Positions 1 through 8,248 are shown, counted from the stretch's first letter. The stretch is 64,000 nucleotides of DNA from Kitasatospora acidiphila (GCF_006636205.1 NZ_VIGB01000003.1:1984001-2048000); one strand, 5' to 3'. Notes: generated by a model not told the origin, from the sequence alone. A program made the numbers and translations.

Positions 1-1795
1 GGATGATCGGCAGGAAGCTGCTCACCGGCCCGGCCTTGTCCACCCCGATCAGGTGGGCGAAGTGGCCCCACTGGAAGACGCCGACCGCGGCGCCGAGGGT
101 GGCCGCGATGGAGAGCAGGAACCCGGCGGCGGCCTTCAGCGGAACCACCAGCGAGCGGAACACCAGGAGCAGCAGGAGCAGCGACAGGCCGACCACCACC
201 GCGGCGAACGGGATCAGCGCCGCGTTGAGCTTGGCCGAGACGTCGATGCTGACGGCGGTGGTGCCGGTGACGCCGATGGTCGCGCCGGTCTGCTGGGTGA
301 TCGTGGCGGCGTCGCCGCGGATCGCCGAGACCAGGTCCTTGGTCGACTGGTCGGCGGGGCCGCCGGTCGGGACCACCTGGATCAGCGCGGTGTGGGCGGC
401 GGGGTTGGCGACCGGGTTGCCGACCGCGCTGACGCCGGGCAGTGCCTTGATCGAGTCGACGATCTGATGGGTGGCCGCGCTCGGGTCGGCGCTGTGCGAG
501 GTGTCGGCCAGCACCAGCAGCGGGCCGTTGAAGCCGGGGCCGAACTCCTTGCTGATCTGGTCGTAGGCGAGGCGCTCGGAGGAGTGGGCGGGCGCGGTGC
601 CGTTGTCGGGCAGCGCCATCCGCAGGCTGTGCGCGGGCCAGGCGAGGGCTCCGACGGCGGCCAGTACCAGGGCGATGGTGATCAGCGGGCGGCGGGTGAC
701 CAGCCGGAACCAGCGCTCCCCGGCGTTGGCCGGGCGGCCGTCGGTGCGGGCCAGGGCCTGTTCGCGGCGCATCGCCCGGGAGCGCGGGCGGGGCTTCAGC
801 CGGGCGCCGGCGAAGCCGAGCAGGGCGGGCAGCAGGGTGATCGCGACCAGCACGGCGATGAGGACCGCGGCGGCGGCGCTCAGGCCCATCACGGTCAGGT
901 AGGGGATGCCGACCACGGTGAGGCCGGCCATGGCGATCACCACGGTGAGGCCGGCGAAGACCACCGCGCTGCCGGCGGTGCCGACGGCCAGTGCGGCCGA
1001 CTCTTCAGGGGTGGTGCCGTGGGCGAGTTGGGCGCGGTGCCGGCTGACGATGAAGAGCGCGTAGTCGATGCCGACCGCCAGTCCGATCATCAGGGCCAGG
1101 CTCTGCGCGGTGGACGAGATGGCGGTGACGCCGGTGAAGGCGAGCACTCCGGCGATCGCGGTGGCCACCCCGGCGATCGCGCTGAGCAGCGGCAGTCCGG
1201 CGCTGAGCAGCGAGCCGAAGGTCAGCGCCAGGACCAGCATGGCCACGCCGACCCCGATCAGGTCGCTGGCGCCCTGCTTGGCCTTGGTCTGGGCCGCGTT
1301 GCCGCCGACCTGGACGTCGAGGCCGGACTGCTGGGCGCTGTCGACCGCGGTGCGCAGCTGGTCCACCGAGCCGGACTTCAGCCCGCCCGAGGTGACCTCG
1401 TACTGCACCTGGGCGATCGCGGTGCTGCCGTCGGCGGAGACGGCGTGCGCGGCGGCCGGGTCGACCACCTTGGCCACCTGGGGCGCGGACTGGGCGGCGG
1501 TGAGCGCGGCGTGGATGGCGGCCTGCTCCGGCGGGTCGGTGACCTTGTGGCCGGCCGGGGCGGTGAAGACCACCTGGGCGCTGGTGCCGGAGAAGGCCGG
1601 GAAGTCGGTCTTCAGGCGGTCCAGCGCCTGCTGCGACTGGGAGCCGGGGATGGTGAAGGTGTCGTCGAGCTTGCCTGGGCCGCCGAAGGCGAGCATGCAG
1701 CCGACGACTGCGGCGATCGCCGCCAGCCAGAGCGCGAGGACGCGCCGTCGATGGCGGTAGGCGAGACGCCCGAGGCGGTGGAGCAGGGTCGGCAT
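1..1795 (-). CDS. MMPL/RND-family transporter (3' end outside window)
   Basis: This is a membrane transporter of the MMPL branch of the RND superfamily, expected to export a lipid or drug using the proton gradient. The ATG lies at 1795-1793 and the frame stays open to the window edge, giving about 598 residues of a protein that is normally 700-800. The start is followed by a basic stretch (MPTLLHRLGRLAYRHRRR) and a first membrane helix, then an extracytoplasmic domain. A helical block follows, and the proton-relay motif GIDYALFIVSRHR sits near residue 240. A second periplasmic domain and a second helical block begin before the edge. It is divergent from the TetR gene at 1914, and the 118 bp between them hold twin operator sites, so TetR repression is the obvious model. 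The substrate cannot be told from the sequence. Confidence 0.9.
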   Translation of the reverse strand, partial: MPTLLHRLGRLAYRHRRRVLALWLAAIAAVVGCMLAFGGPGKLDDTFTIPGSQSQQALDRLKTDFPAFSGTSAQVVFTAPAGHKVTDPPEQAAIHAALTAAQSAPQVAKVVDPAAAHAVSADGSTAIAQVQYEVTSGGLKSGSVDQLRTAVDSAQQSGLDVQVGGNAAQTKAKQGASDLIGVGVAMLVLALTFGSLLSAGLPLLSAIAGVATAIAGVLAFTGVTAISSTAQSLALMIGLAVGIDYALFIVSRHRAQLAHGTTPEESAALAVGTAGSAVVFAGLTVVIAMAGLTVVGIPYLTVMGLSAAAAVLIAVLVAITLLPALLGFAGARLKPRPRSRAMRREQALARTDGRPANAGERWFRLVTRRPLITIALVLAAVGALAWPAHSLRMALPDNGTAPAHSSERLAYDQISKEFGPGFNGPLLVLADTSHSADPSAATHQIVDSIKALPGVSAVGNPVANPAAHTALIQVVPTGGPADQSTKDLVSAIRGDAATITQQTGATIGVTGTTAVSIDVSAKLNAALIPFAAVVVGLSLLLLLLVFRSLVVPLKAAAGFLLSIAATLGAAVGVFQWGHFAHLIGVDKAGPVSSFLPII

Positions 1796-1829
1796 GGCGG
1801 AGGGGCTCCAGTCTGGAGGCGCGAAAAAC

Positions 1830-1869
1830 TGGCAGTCCTGCCACATTAACAAAAGTGGCAGGACTGCCA
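1830..1869. promoter_or_regulatory. Twin TetR-type operator in divergent promoter
   Basis: Two 14-bp near-palindromes, TGGCAGTCCTGCCA (1830-1843) and TGGCAGGACTGCCA (1856-1869), are exact reverse complements of each other. Together they form a 15-bp perfect inverted repeat with a 10-bp A-rich spacer. Each arm is a palindrome by itself except for its central two bases. They sit between the MMPL and TetR genes, centred 26 bp apart, which suits two TetR dimers blocking both promoters. That the adjacent TetR binds here is inference. Confidence 0.75.
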
Positions 1870-1913
1870 ACTTTCCGACCGGCCCTCCCGGCCGGGCCTG
1901 AGATGATCGACGG

Positions 1914-2522
1914 GTGGAGACCAGCGAAGAACCCGGACGCCGCGAACAGAACCGCCTGCGCACCCACAACGCCCTGGTGCAGGCCGCCAACCGGCTGTTC
2001 AAGGAGCAGGGGTACGAAGCCACCACGGTGCGCGACATCGCGGCCGCCGCCGGCGTGGGCGAGCGCACCTTCTTCCGCTACTTCCCGTCCAAGGAGAGCC
2101 TGGTGGTGCAGCAGGTCCGGGAGACCATCCCGCTGCTGGCCGCCGAGATCCGCAAGCGGCCCGCCGAGGAGCCGCCGCTGGTCGCGCTGCGCGAGGCGAT
2201 TCTCGACATGTCGACCTGGCACCGGACCACTCCGGCGATCCTGCTGGTCGGCCCGCAGCCGCTCTCCCCCGACCTGACCAGCCGGGGCGGCCGGTTCCTG
2301 CTGTTCGACATGGAGGAGGCGGTGGTCGGCGCCTTCATGGACCGCCTCGACATCCCCGAGCCCGAGCTGCCCGACCGGCTGCGCGCCGCCGCACTGGGCC
2401 GCGCCGGGGTGGCCGCACTGCGCTCCGTCCGGCTCGCCTACACCCGGCTGCCCGAGGCCCGGAAGCACGAGGTGGACCTGATCGAGCTGGTCCGGATCGC
2501 CTTCGCCGCCATCGGCGCCTGA
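1914..2522 (+). CDS. TetR/AcrR-family transcriptional repressor
   Basis: This 202-residue DNA-binding regulator is the usual TetR length. The N-terminal helix-turn-helix spans about residues 18-65 and includes TVRDIAAAAGVGERTFFRYFPSKE, the typical recognition helix followed by the F-x-R-Y-F-x-S-K signature. The remainder is an all-helical ligand-binding and dimer domain. The GTG at 1914 is chosen because it leaves only a short tail before the HTH. The gene is divergent from the MMPL transporter, and the shared promoter carries twin palindromes. It most likely represses the transporter and itself until a substrate-like ligand binds; the ligand is unknown. Confidence 0.9.
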   Translation: METSEEPGRREQNRLRTHNALVQAANRLFKEQGYEATTVRDIAAAAGVGERTFFRYFPSKESLVVQQVRETIPLLAAEIRKRPAEEPPLVALREAILDMSTWHRTTPAILLVGPQPLSPDLTSRGGRFLLFDMEEAVVGAFMDRLDIPEPELPDRLRAAALGRAGVAALRSVRLAYTRLPEARKHEVDLIELVRIAFAAIGA

Positions 2523-2669
2523 CGGCTCGTCAAGACGGTGCGTCAACTCACAGGTTGCGGACAGGCCATCACCGGACGAACCAGCGGAAACCGGTTTGAG
2601 TAGAATCCGCCCCGGGCGCGGTCAGCGACGCCTGTGCCCTCCCTGTTACCGACTCCCTGAGGGAGACAG

Positions 2670-3290
2670 ATGCGCGACCTGACCATCGGCGAGTTCCTGC
2701 AGCAACTGGGGGCGCGGGTGCCGGCCCCCGGCGGTGGGGCGAGCGCCGCCCTGCACGCGGCGCAGAGCGCCGCCCTGCTGTGCATGGTGGCCCGCTACAC
2801 CACCGGCGAGCGCTACGCCGACGTGCAGGACGCGATCGCCCGGATCCTCGCCGAGGCCGAGGAGCTGGGCGCCACCGCGCTGCGCCTCGCCGAGGAGGAC
2901 GCGGCCGCCTTCACCGCCGTCACCGACGCCTACGGGCTGCCCAAGGGCACCCCCGAGGAGAAGGCCGCCCGCTCGGCCGCGATCGCTGGTGCCCTGGTCG
3001 GCGCCGCCCAGCCGCCGGCCGACACCATCGCCGCGGCCCGCCGCCTGGTCGCGCTCGGCGAGGAGCTGGCGCCGATCGGCAACCGCAATGTGCTCACCGA
3101 CGTCGCCGCCGCCACCGAGGCGGCACGCGCCGCGGCCACCACCGCCCGGGTGAACGTCGAGATCAACCTCGGCGGGATCAAGGACGAGGCGGCCCGGGCC
3201 GAGCTGCTCGCCGCCATCGCCGACGTCGACCAGATCGCCGCCGCGGCCGAAGCCGTCACCACCGCGGTGCGAAAGGAGATCACCAAGTGA
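2670..3290 (+). CDS. fchA: Cyclodeaminase/cyclohydrolase family protein (FchA-like)
   Basis: This 206-residue all-helical protein belongs to the formiminotransferase-cyclodeaminase C-domain/FchA family, which opens the methenyl-tetrahydrofolate ring or removes ammonia from formimino-THF. The N-terminal signature RVPAPGGGASAALHAAQSAAL is typical, and the rest matches the family in length and helix pattern. The ATG follows a GAGGGAGA ribosome site. Its stop overlaps the GTG start of the FolD-like gene by four bases (GTGA), so the two are translationally coupled. That coupling argues for a joint role in one-carbon folate conversion: FchA is expected to supply the cyclohydrolase step the neighbour may have lost. 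The assignment rests on family motifs; the substrate is not proven. Confidence 0.82.
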   Translation: MRDLTIGEFLQQLGARVPAPGGGASAALHAAQSAALLCMVARYTTGERYADVQDAIARILAEAEELGATALRLAEEDAAAFTAVTDAYGLPKGTPEEKAARSAAIAGALVGAAQPPADTIAAARRLVALGEELAPIGNRNVLTDVAAATEAARAAATTARVNVEINLGGIKDEAARAELLAAIADVDQIAAAAEAVTTAVRKEITK

Positions 3291-4126
3291 CCGCGACCGA
3301 GCTGAAGGGTGGCCCGCTGGCCACTCAGATCCGTGCCGACGTCGCCGAGCGCGCCGCCAAGCTGACCGAGCAGGGCCGCACCCCGCGGCTCGCCGTGGTC
3401 ACCGCCACCGACGACGAGGCCAGCGCCTGGTACGTGCGCTCGATCGCCAAGGCCGCCGGCAAGGTCGGCATCAGCTGCGACATCGTGGACCTCGGTCCGC
3501 AGGCGACCACCGCGGAGATCACCGCCACCCTGGAGCGGCTGAGCGCCGACGACACGGTGCACGGCCTGATGCTGCAGACCCCGCTGCCGGCCGGCGCCCG
3601 ACTGGAGGAGCTGGCCGGGGCGATCGACTTCGCCAAGGACGTGGACGGCGCCAGCCCGCTGTCGCTCGGCCGACTGGCCGCCGGTCTGCCGGCCTTCGCC
3701 CCGGCCACCGCCGAGGCCGTGCTCACCATCCTGGAGCACTACCAGGTCGAGCTTCAGGGCAAGCACGTGGCAGTGGTCGGCCGCTCCACCGTGGTCGGCA
3801 AGCCCGCCGCGCACCTGCTGCTGGACCGCAACGCCACCGTGACGGTCTGCCACTCGCGCACCGCCGACCTGGCCGCGGTGACCAGCACCGCCGACGTGGT
3901 GGTGGCCGCCGTCGGCCGGACCGCCCTGATCACCCCGGCGCACGTCCGCCCCGGCGCCACCGTCATCGACGTGGGCACCAACCCGACCGAGGACGGCGGC
4001 CTGGCCGGCGACGTCGACCCCGCGGTCGCCGAGACCGCCGGCGCGCTGACCCCGGTGCCGGGCGGCGTCGGCCCGGTCACCACCGCGCTGCTGCTGCGCC
4101 ACACGGTGGAGGCCGCCGAGCACTGA
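3287..4126 (+). CDS. folD: FolD-like methylene-THF dehydrogenase lacking the cyclohydrolase lysine
   Basis: This 279-residue member of the FolD family normally oxidises methylene-THF with NADP and then hydrolyses methenyl-THF. The GTG start (SD GGAG at 3275) overlaps the upstream stop. Recognisable landmarks are LMLQTPLP, KDVDGAS, the Rossmann region VVGRSTVVGKPAAHLL, and the C-terminal PVPGGVGPVTTALL. In E. coli FolD the catalytic lysine is the fifth residue of YVASK. Here the aligned stretch reads YVRSIAK, so isoleucine occupies that place, although the glutamine of LQTPLP and the aspartate of DVDG remain. The PCTP folate loop is also changed to PATA. In human FolD-type enzymes, replacing this lysine abolishes cyclohydrolase but not dehydrogenase activity. 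Pairing with FchA suggests a split-function dehydrogenase. It is probably a second, paralogous FolD. Confidence 0.85.
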   Translation: MTATELKGGPLATQIRADVAERAAKLTEQGRTPRLAVVTATDDEASAWYVRSIAKAAGKVGISCDIVDLGPQATTAEITATLERLSADDTVHGLMLQTPLPAGARLEELAGAIDFAKDVDGASPLSLGRLAAGLPAFAPATAEAVLTILEHYQVELQGKHVAVVGRSTVVGKPAAHLLLDRNATVTVCHSRTADLAAVTSTADVVVAAVGRTALITPAHVRPGATVIDVGTNPTEDGGLAGDVDPAVAETAGALTPVPGGVGPVTTALLLRHTVEAAEH

Positions 4127-4154
4127 CCCTCGTGCGGGTCCCGGCCGGCTGCCG

Positions 4155-4889
4155 TCAGCGGGCCGGGATCCGCCCGAGCCGTTCGGCCAGCAAGGCGGTC
4201 AGCTCGGCCGACCGCTTGTCGACGAAGAAGTGGTCGCCGGGTACCTCCAGGCACTCCACCGCGCCGGTGGAGTAGGCGCGCCAACTCTCGGCCCGGGCCG
4301 CGGTGGCCGTGATGTCCTCCGTCCCGCTGATCACCAGCAGATCGGCGGCGACCGGCACCGGGGGACGGTTGCGGTGCGCCTCGGCGTAGTCGCCGTAGAG
4401 CGCGACGTCCTTGCGCAGCACCGGCGTCACCAGCTCGCGGATCGCCGGATCGGCGAGCAGCTCCGCGTCGATTCCGCGGTAGTGCTCGGCGAACGCGGCC
4501 AGGAACTCCTCATCGTCCAGGCCGCTGAACCGCTCGGGCTCCCAGGGCAGTTGGCACGGGGCCGGGCAGGCGGCCAGCACCAGCAGCGCGGGCGGGCGGC
4601 CGGCCGCCTCGGCGGCCAGGGCCAGCTCGTAGCCGACCAGCGCGCCCAGGCTCACCCCGAACAGCGCATACGGTCCGTCGGCTTGGTCCAGCAGCCTGGG
4701 GAGCAGCCCGGCCGCCAACTGCGGGATTGAGGTGGCCGGGGCCTGGCGCATCGTCAGCAGGTGGCCCGGATAGTCGAGGCCGCGCCAGCTCGGGCCGCCG
4801 ACCGGGCGCGGCCACTTGGTGAAGATCATGCTGGTGCCGCCCGCGTAGGGCAGGCAGAACACCTGGTCTATCCGGTCCGTTGCCGCCAT
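4155..4889 (-). CDS. Type II thioesterase (alpha/beta hydrolase, GrsT/TEII type)
   Basis: This 244-residue serine hydrolase is of the external thioesterase type that clears misprimed acyl or aminoacyl groups from PKS/NRPS carrier proteins. The N-terminus (FCLPYAGGTSMIF) has the PxAGG oxyanion feature of TEII enzymes. The nucleophile elbow is FGVSLGAL with Ser near residue 80. The acid is in SGTEDITA, and the catalytic histidine is in PGDHFF near the C-terminus. No PKS or NRPS gene is visible nearby. It is therefore either an orphan acting in trans or a survivor of the cluster whose other remnants lie at 6-12.8 kb. Confidence 0.88.
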   Translation of the reverse strand: MAATDRIDQVFCLPYAGGTSMIFTKWPRPVGGPSWRGLDYPGHLLTMRQAPATSIPQLAAGLLPRLLDQADGPYALFGVSLGALVGYELALAAEAAGRPPALLVLAACPAPCQLPWEPERFSGLDDEEFLAAFAEHYRGIDAELLADPAIRELVTPVLRKDVALYGDYAEAHRNRPPVPVAADLLVISGTEDITATAARAESWRAYSTGAVECLEVPGDHFFVDKRSAELTALLAERLGRIPAR

Positions 4890-5045
4890 CGGTGGCTCCC
4901 CCTGGTCTCGAAGGTCGGGTTCTCGGGCTCATGATCGCAGCCGGCACACCCGCCGGGGCCGCAGTTGATCACCCTGGCCAGTCACGCCGGAAGCGGGTAT
5001 GTTCAGTGCCGGAGCGGGGCACTGAGTATCGGTCACCCCGCCCTC

Positions 5046-5121
5046 GCCTCGGTAGTCCAGCGGGAGAGACACGGTGCTCAAACCACCGACAGCGTGGGTT
5101 CGAATCCCACTCGAGGCACCA
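5046..5121 (+). tRNA. tRNA with anticodon CAA but short (class I) variable loop
   Basis: A complete cloverleaf can be drawn. The acceptor is GCCTCGG/TCGAGGC (5046-5052 with 5111-5117, one G-U), followed by discriminator A5118 and an encoded CCA. The D stem is GTC/GAC. The anticodon stem CGGTG/CACCG encloses the loop CTCAAAC, giving anticodon CAA (5079-5081). The variable loop ACAGC has only 5 nt, and the T arm is GTGGG-TTCGAAT-CCCAC. CAA normally belongs to tRNA-Leu, whose bacterial forms have a long variable arm. This one does not, so its amino-acid identity is uncertain. Confidence 0.85.
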
Positions 5122-5142
5122 GCGGCAACGGAGGAGTGAGCC

Positions 5143-5979
5143 CTGTCCGGCAGCCTGCTCGCCATCAGCGACCTGCACATCGCCCACCCGGACAACCGGG
5201 CGATCGTGGAGTCGCTGCAGCCTGATGACCCGTCGGACTGGCTGATCATCGCCGGCGACGTGGCCGAGCGTTTCGACGACATCGCCTGGGTGTTCGCCGT
5301 GCTGCGGGCGCGGTTCGCCGAGGTGATCTGGTCCCCCGGCAACCACGAGCTGTGGACCCATCCGAACGACCGGGTGCAGCTGCGCGGCGAGGAGCGCTAC
5401 CTCAAACTGGTCGAACTCGCCCGCCGGTTGGGCGTGCACACCCCCGAGGACCCGTACCCGGTGTTCCGCGGCCACGGCGGCCCGGTGGTGGTGGCCCCGC
5501 TCTTCACGCTCTACGACTACTCGTTCATGGCCCCCGGCGCCGCCACCGTCGAGGAGTCGCTGCGCCTGGCCCACGAGGCCGGGGTGGTCTGCACCGACGA
5601 GTTCATGCTGCACCCGGATCCCTACCCGACCCGGGGCGACTGGTGCCGGGCCCGGATCGAGCTGACCGAGCGCCGGCTCGACGCGATCGACCCGGCGCTG
5701 CCCACCGTGCTGGTCAACCACTATCCCCTGGTCCGCGAGCCCACCATGGTGCTGCGCTACCCGGAGTTCGCCCAGTGGTGCGGCACCGCGCTGACCGCCG
5801 ACTGGCACCTCAAGTACCGCGCCGCCGCCATGATCTACGGCCACCTGCACATCCCCAGGGAGACCTGGTACGACGGGGTGCGCTTCGAGGAGGTCTCGGT
5901 GGGCTACCCGCGCGAGTGGCAGAAGCGGGAGCGGCGCACCTGGCTGCGGCAGGTGCTGCCGTCCCGTCAACCGGCCTGA
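5143..5979 (+). CDS. Metallophosphoesterase, apparent CTG start
   Basis: This calcineurin-like phosphoesterase of about 278 residues carries the metal-binding blocks in order: SDLHIAH (DxH), AGDVAE (GDxx), PGNHELW (GNHE), VNHYPL and YGHLHIP. The first in-frame GTG (5206) would delete the essential SDLH motif. The only codon that can act as a start between the in-frame stop at 5137-5139 and that motif is CTG at 5143. It is preceded at ideal distance by GGAGGAG (5130-5136), so a CTG start is proposed. The gene follows the tRNA by about 20 bp. The substrate is unknown. A sequencing or true frameshift that fuses the GTG at 5136 is the alternative. Confidence 0.82.
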   Translation: MSGSLLAISDLHIAHPDNRAIVESLQPDDPSDWLIIAGDVAERFDDIAWVFAVLRARFAEVIWSPGNHELWTHPNDRVQLRGEERYLKLVELARRLGVHTPEDPYPVFRGHGGPVVVAPLFTLYDYSFMAPGAATVEESLRLAHEAGVVCTDEFMLHPDPYPTRGDWCRARIELTERRLDAIDPALPTVLVNHYPLVREPTMVLRYPEFAQWCGTALTADWHLKYRAAAMIYGHLHIPRETWYDGVRFEEVSVGYPREWQKRERRTWLRQVLPSRQPA

Positions 5980-6007
5980 GTCGGCAGGTCCGTGGACCAG
6001 CCGACCG

Positions 6008-7048
6008 TCAGCCGTTTGCCGCCAAACGCTCGGTGGTCCGCATCCGGGCGTCCACCTCCTGGGCGAACTCCAGCCAGATCTCCGCGCACTGCCGCGCCAG
6101 GTCGACCACCAGCTCACCGCAGTGCGCGGGCACGGCCGCCGTCAGTTCGGACCACTCCTCGGTGCCGATCGCATTCTGCCGCAGCAGCCTCAGCAGTTGC
6201 CGGCCCTCCGCCTTGTGCCGCAACGACGGATCGCGAACCAGCTTCTCCAGCACCGCCGCCGGGTCCGAGCACTCCTGGGGGGTGCGTCGCACCGGCTGTC
6301 GGCGGACCGGGCTGGTCGCGGTGGCGGCCACCGTCCGGCCCGCCTGCGGCGACTCGCCGGCCACCAGTCGGCGGCGGACCGCGCTCACGGTCGCGGGCGA
6401 GACGCCGGCGAGCCTGGCCACCTCCCGCAGCGAGGCCTGTGGCAGCTGGGCGATGATTTCCGCCACCCGCTGCCGCCCCGCCTCGCCACTGACCGGCCGC
6501 ACCCGGCCGTCCCGCCCCAGCCGCATCTCGGGCTGGAGTGACGCACCGGCCGAGTTCCGGCGCAGGGCCGCCACCGCCTTGGTGCCGAGCCCGGCCACCC
6601 GACCGATCGCCCGGTCCGACAGGTGCGGATGCGAACGCAGGATCCGATCCGCTGCCGCGCGCCGGTCCTCCTGGGACAGCGGCAGCCCGTGCGAGACGTT
6701 GGCCTCCACCGCCCGGAGGAAGGCGTCGGCCTGGCCGCCGTCGAAGAACTCGGCCTCGATGCTCAGCTGACCGCGCGCCTTCGCCGCCAGCACCCGGTGC
6801 ACGCCGTCGATCACCCGCATGGTGTCCCGCTCGAGCAGGATCGGCGGCAGCGGCTGGTCCAGCTCGGCGAGCCGGGCGACGTGCTCGGCATCCGGCCCCT
6901 GGGATCGCGGCGACTCCTCCGGCAGCCGGATCGCCTCGATCAGCACCGTCACCACCCCGCCCGGCGGCCGGTCGGTATCCCGGCCGGCCGCGGCCGGCTC
7001 AGCCCGTGCCGCATGTCGCGGCGACTCGAGAGCAGCTGTCTGATTCAA
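6008..7048 (-). CDS. StrR-like pathway-specific activator (ParB-N domain + HTH), copy 1
   Basis: This 346-residue protein resembles StrR/NovG/Bbr-type activators of antibiotic clusters. It has a ParB/sulfiredoxin-like N-terminal domain (PPILLERDTMRVIDGVHRVLAA, residues about 65-95, then VEANVSHGLPLS). An HTH segment (LREVARLAGVSPATVSAVRRRL) lies near residue 215, and the C-terminal helical domain is conserved (DPSLRHKAEGRQLLRLLRQNA). The start is TTG at 7048, with GGGGTGTGAA just upstream. It is supported by alignment with copy 2 (10067-11155), whose GTG falls at the same place. The target cluster is not present intact. It could also be annotated as a ParB-like nuclease-domain protein. Confidence 0.85.
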   Translation of the reverse strand: MNQTAALESPRHAARAEPAAAGRDTDRPPGGVVTVLIEAIRLPEESPRSQGPDAEHVARLAELDQPLPPILLERDTMRVIDGVHRVLAAKARGQLSIEAEFFDGGQADAFLRAVEANVSHGLPLSQEDRRAAADRILRSHPHLSDRAIGRVAGLGTKAVAALRRNSAGASLQPEMRLGRDGRVRPVSGEAGRQRVAEIIAQLPQASLREVARLAGVSPATVSAVRRRLVAGESPQAGRTVAATATSPVRRQPVRRTPQECSDPAAVLEKLVRDPSLRHKAEGRQLLRLLRQNAIGTEEWSELTAAVPAHCGELVVDLARQCAEIWLEFAQEVDARMRTTERLAANG

Positions 7049-7401
7049 TTCACACCCCGTTGGATAGCTATTCAGAACCCGTTGCTCACAGTCGGCTTTC
7101 AGGTTCCTTCCAGGAACGTAGACTATTTGCGAGTCCGGCCCCAGCTGATCAATCCTGACCCGTACCAGCGCCGCTGTCGAGAATCAGATCCGGTCAAACC
7201 GGCTACGCACGGGTCCTCTTTTCGACGTTCTTGCAGCACCCGGATACCGTCCAACCGTCCGCACCACCGGGCGCTGGACATTCCGAGTCCCTTGTGGTGT
7301 TCACCCGGCCAGTGCGATCGTGAGGCCGTCACGCTCGATCTACTTTTCGAGGCCCCTTTGTCCACGATGAACAACGGCCCGGGGAGCGACTCAAGCCTTT
7401 C
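7049..7401. promoter_or_regulatory. Intergenic region with StrR-paralogue leader
   Basis: This gene-free stretch lies between the divergent StrR copy 1 and the hydrolase relic. Positions 7049-7091 match the leader of the second StrR gene (11156-11201). In gene orientation both read CTGTGAGC, then CGG-TTCT, then ATCCAA, then GGGG before the start codon. A short inverted repeat GTTCC-N5-GGAAC lies at 7103-7117. I see no coding sequence. Confidence 0.5.
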
Positions 7402-7700
7402 GTGAACACCAGCGGAATCCGGCTCTCCTACCAGCGGTCCGGCCGGGGCGAACCGGTGCTGATGATCACGGGCTCGGGGGCCGCCGGCCATGTGTGGACC
7501 ACCTACCAGACGCCGGCCCTGCACCAGGCGGGCTACGAGACGATCGTGTTCGACAACCGCGGCATCGCGCCGTCGGACGCGCCACCCGGCGGCACACGCT
7601 CGAGCAGCTGGTCGGCCATCTGGGAAACCTGGAGCGGCCGGCGGCGGCCAATACCGCCATCATCGAGTTTCTGGACAAGAACCAGGCCATTCGCCTGCGA
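7402..7700 (+). pseudogene. Alpha/beta hydrolase, internally deleted and frameshifted
   Basis: The GTG at 7402 opens a clear N-terminus of an alpha/beta hydrolase. It has the segment PVLMITGSGAAGHVW (HGxxG region altered to TGSG) and VFDNRGIAPSDAPPGG (the DxRG strand-4 motif), ending near 7590. The sequence then changes frame and continues as TLEQLVGHLGNLERPAAANTAIIEFL. That is the C-terminal end of the same family, including the catalytic-histidine helix (GH.G..ERP). The nucleophile elbow and the whole middle of the protein are missing. This is a deletion remnant, not a functional enzyme. It runs into the cold-shock gene in the same frame. Confidence 0.7.
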
Positions 7701-7799
7701 GCAACCGCCGAACGCTCGCCCGCGCGGCAGCCGTCCCACTATCCTGGCGACCTGGTTTCTCGGGCACGGGGCCCGATGAGTTTTTTTGGGGGGTTCAGC

Positions 7800-8228
7800 A
7801 TGGTTGCTGGTCGTGTGGTGCGCTTCGACAGTTCTCGTGGCTACGGCTTCATTGCGCCGGAGGGCGGTGGCGAGGACGTCTTCCTCCATGTCAACGACAT
7901 GGAAATTCCGGAGTCCTATGTCCGCTCGGGTCTCGCGGTCGATTTCGAGGTCGAGGAGGGGGACCGCGGGCTCAAGGCTTCGGCGGTCCGGCTCGCCCTG
8001 GGGCCGGACGGTGAGCCCGTCACGCCGCCGAACACCCTTGTGCAGCGAGGTGTCCGTTCGTCGGCCGAGGAGGACTCCGTCTGCGACGCGCTCGCTGTCG
8101 AGGAGTACACCGCCGAGGTGACCGAGGTGCTGCTGGCAGCGGCTCCGTCACTGACCGGCGAGCAGATCCTGCTGATCCGGCAGGGTCTGCTGCAGTCCGC
8201 GAAGGTCCACGGCTGGATCACCGGCTGA
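7800..8228 (+). CDS. Cold-shock-domain protein with C-terminal extension
   Basis: This 142-residue single-stranded nucleic-acid binder has a cold-shock domain at residues 1-65. RNP-1 is present as RGYGFIAP and RNP-2 as DVFLHVND. The extra 75 residues are acidic and helical and do not match classic CspA (about 67 aa). They resemble the longer cold-shock proteins of streptomycetes. The ATG at 7800 follows a run of T and G bases (TTTTTTTGGGGGG) that provides the ribosome site. A strong hairpin terminator follows at 8249. Confidence 0.88.
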   Translation: MVAGRVVRFDSSRGYGFIAPEGGGEDVFLHVNDMEIPESYVRSGLAVDFEVEEGDRGLKASAVRLALGPDGEPVTPPNTLVQRGVRSSAEEDSVCDALAVEEYTAEVTEVLLAAAPSLTGEQILLIRQGLLQSAKVHGWITG

Positions 8229-8248
8229 CCGTCGACGTGCCAGGCGAT

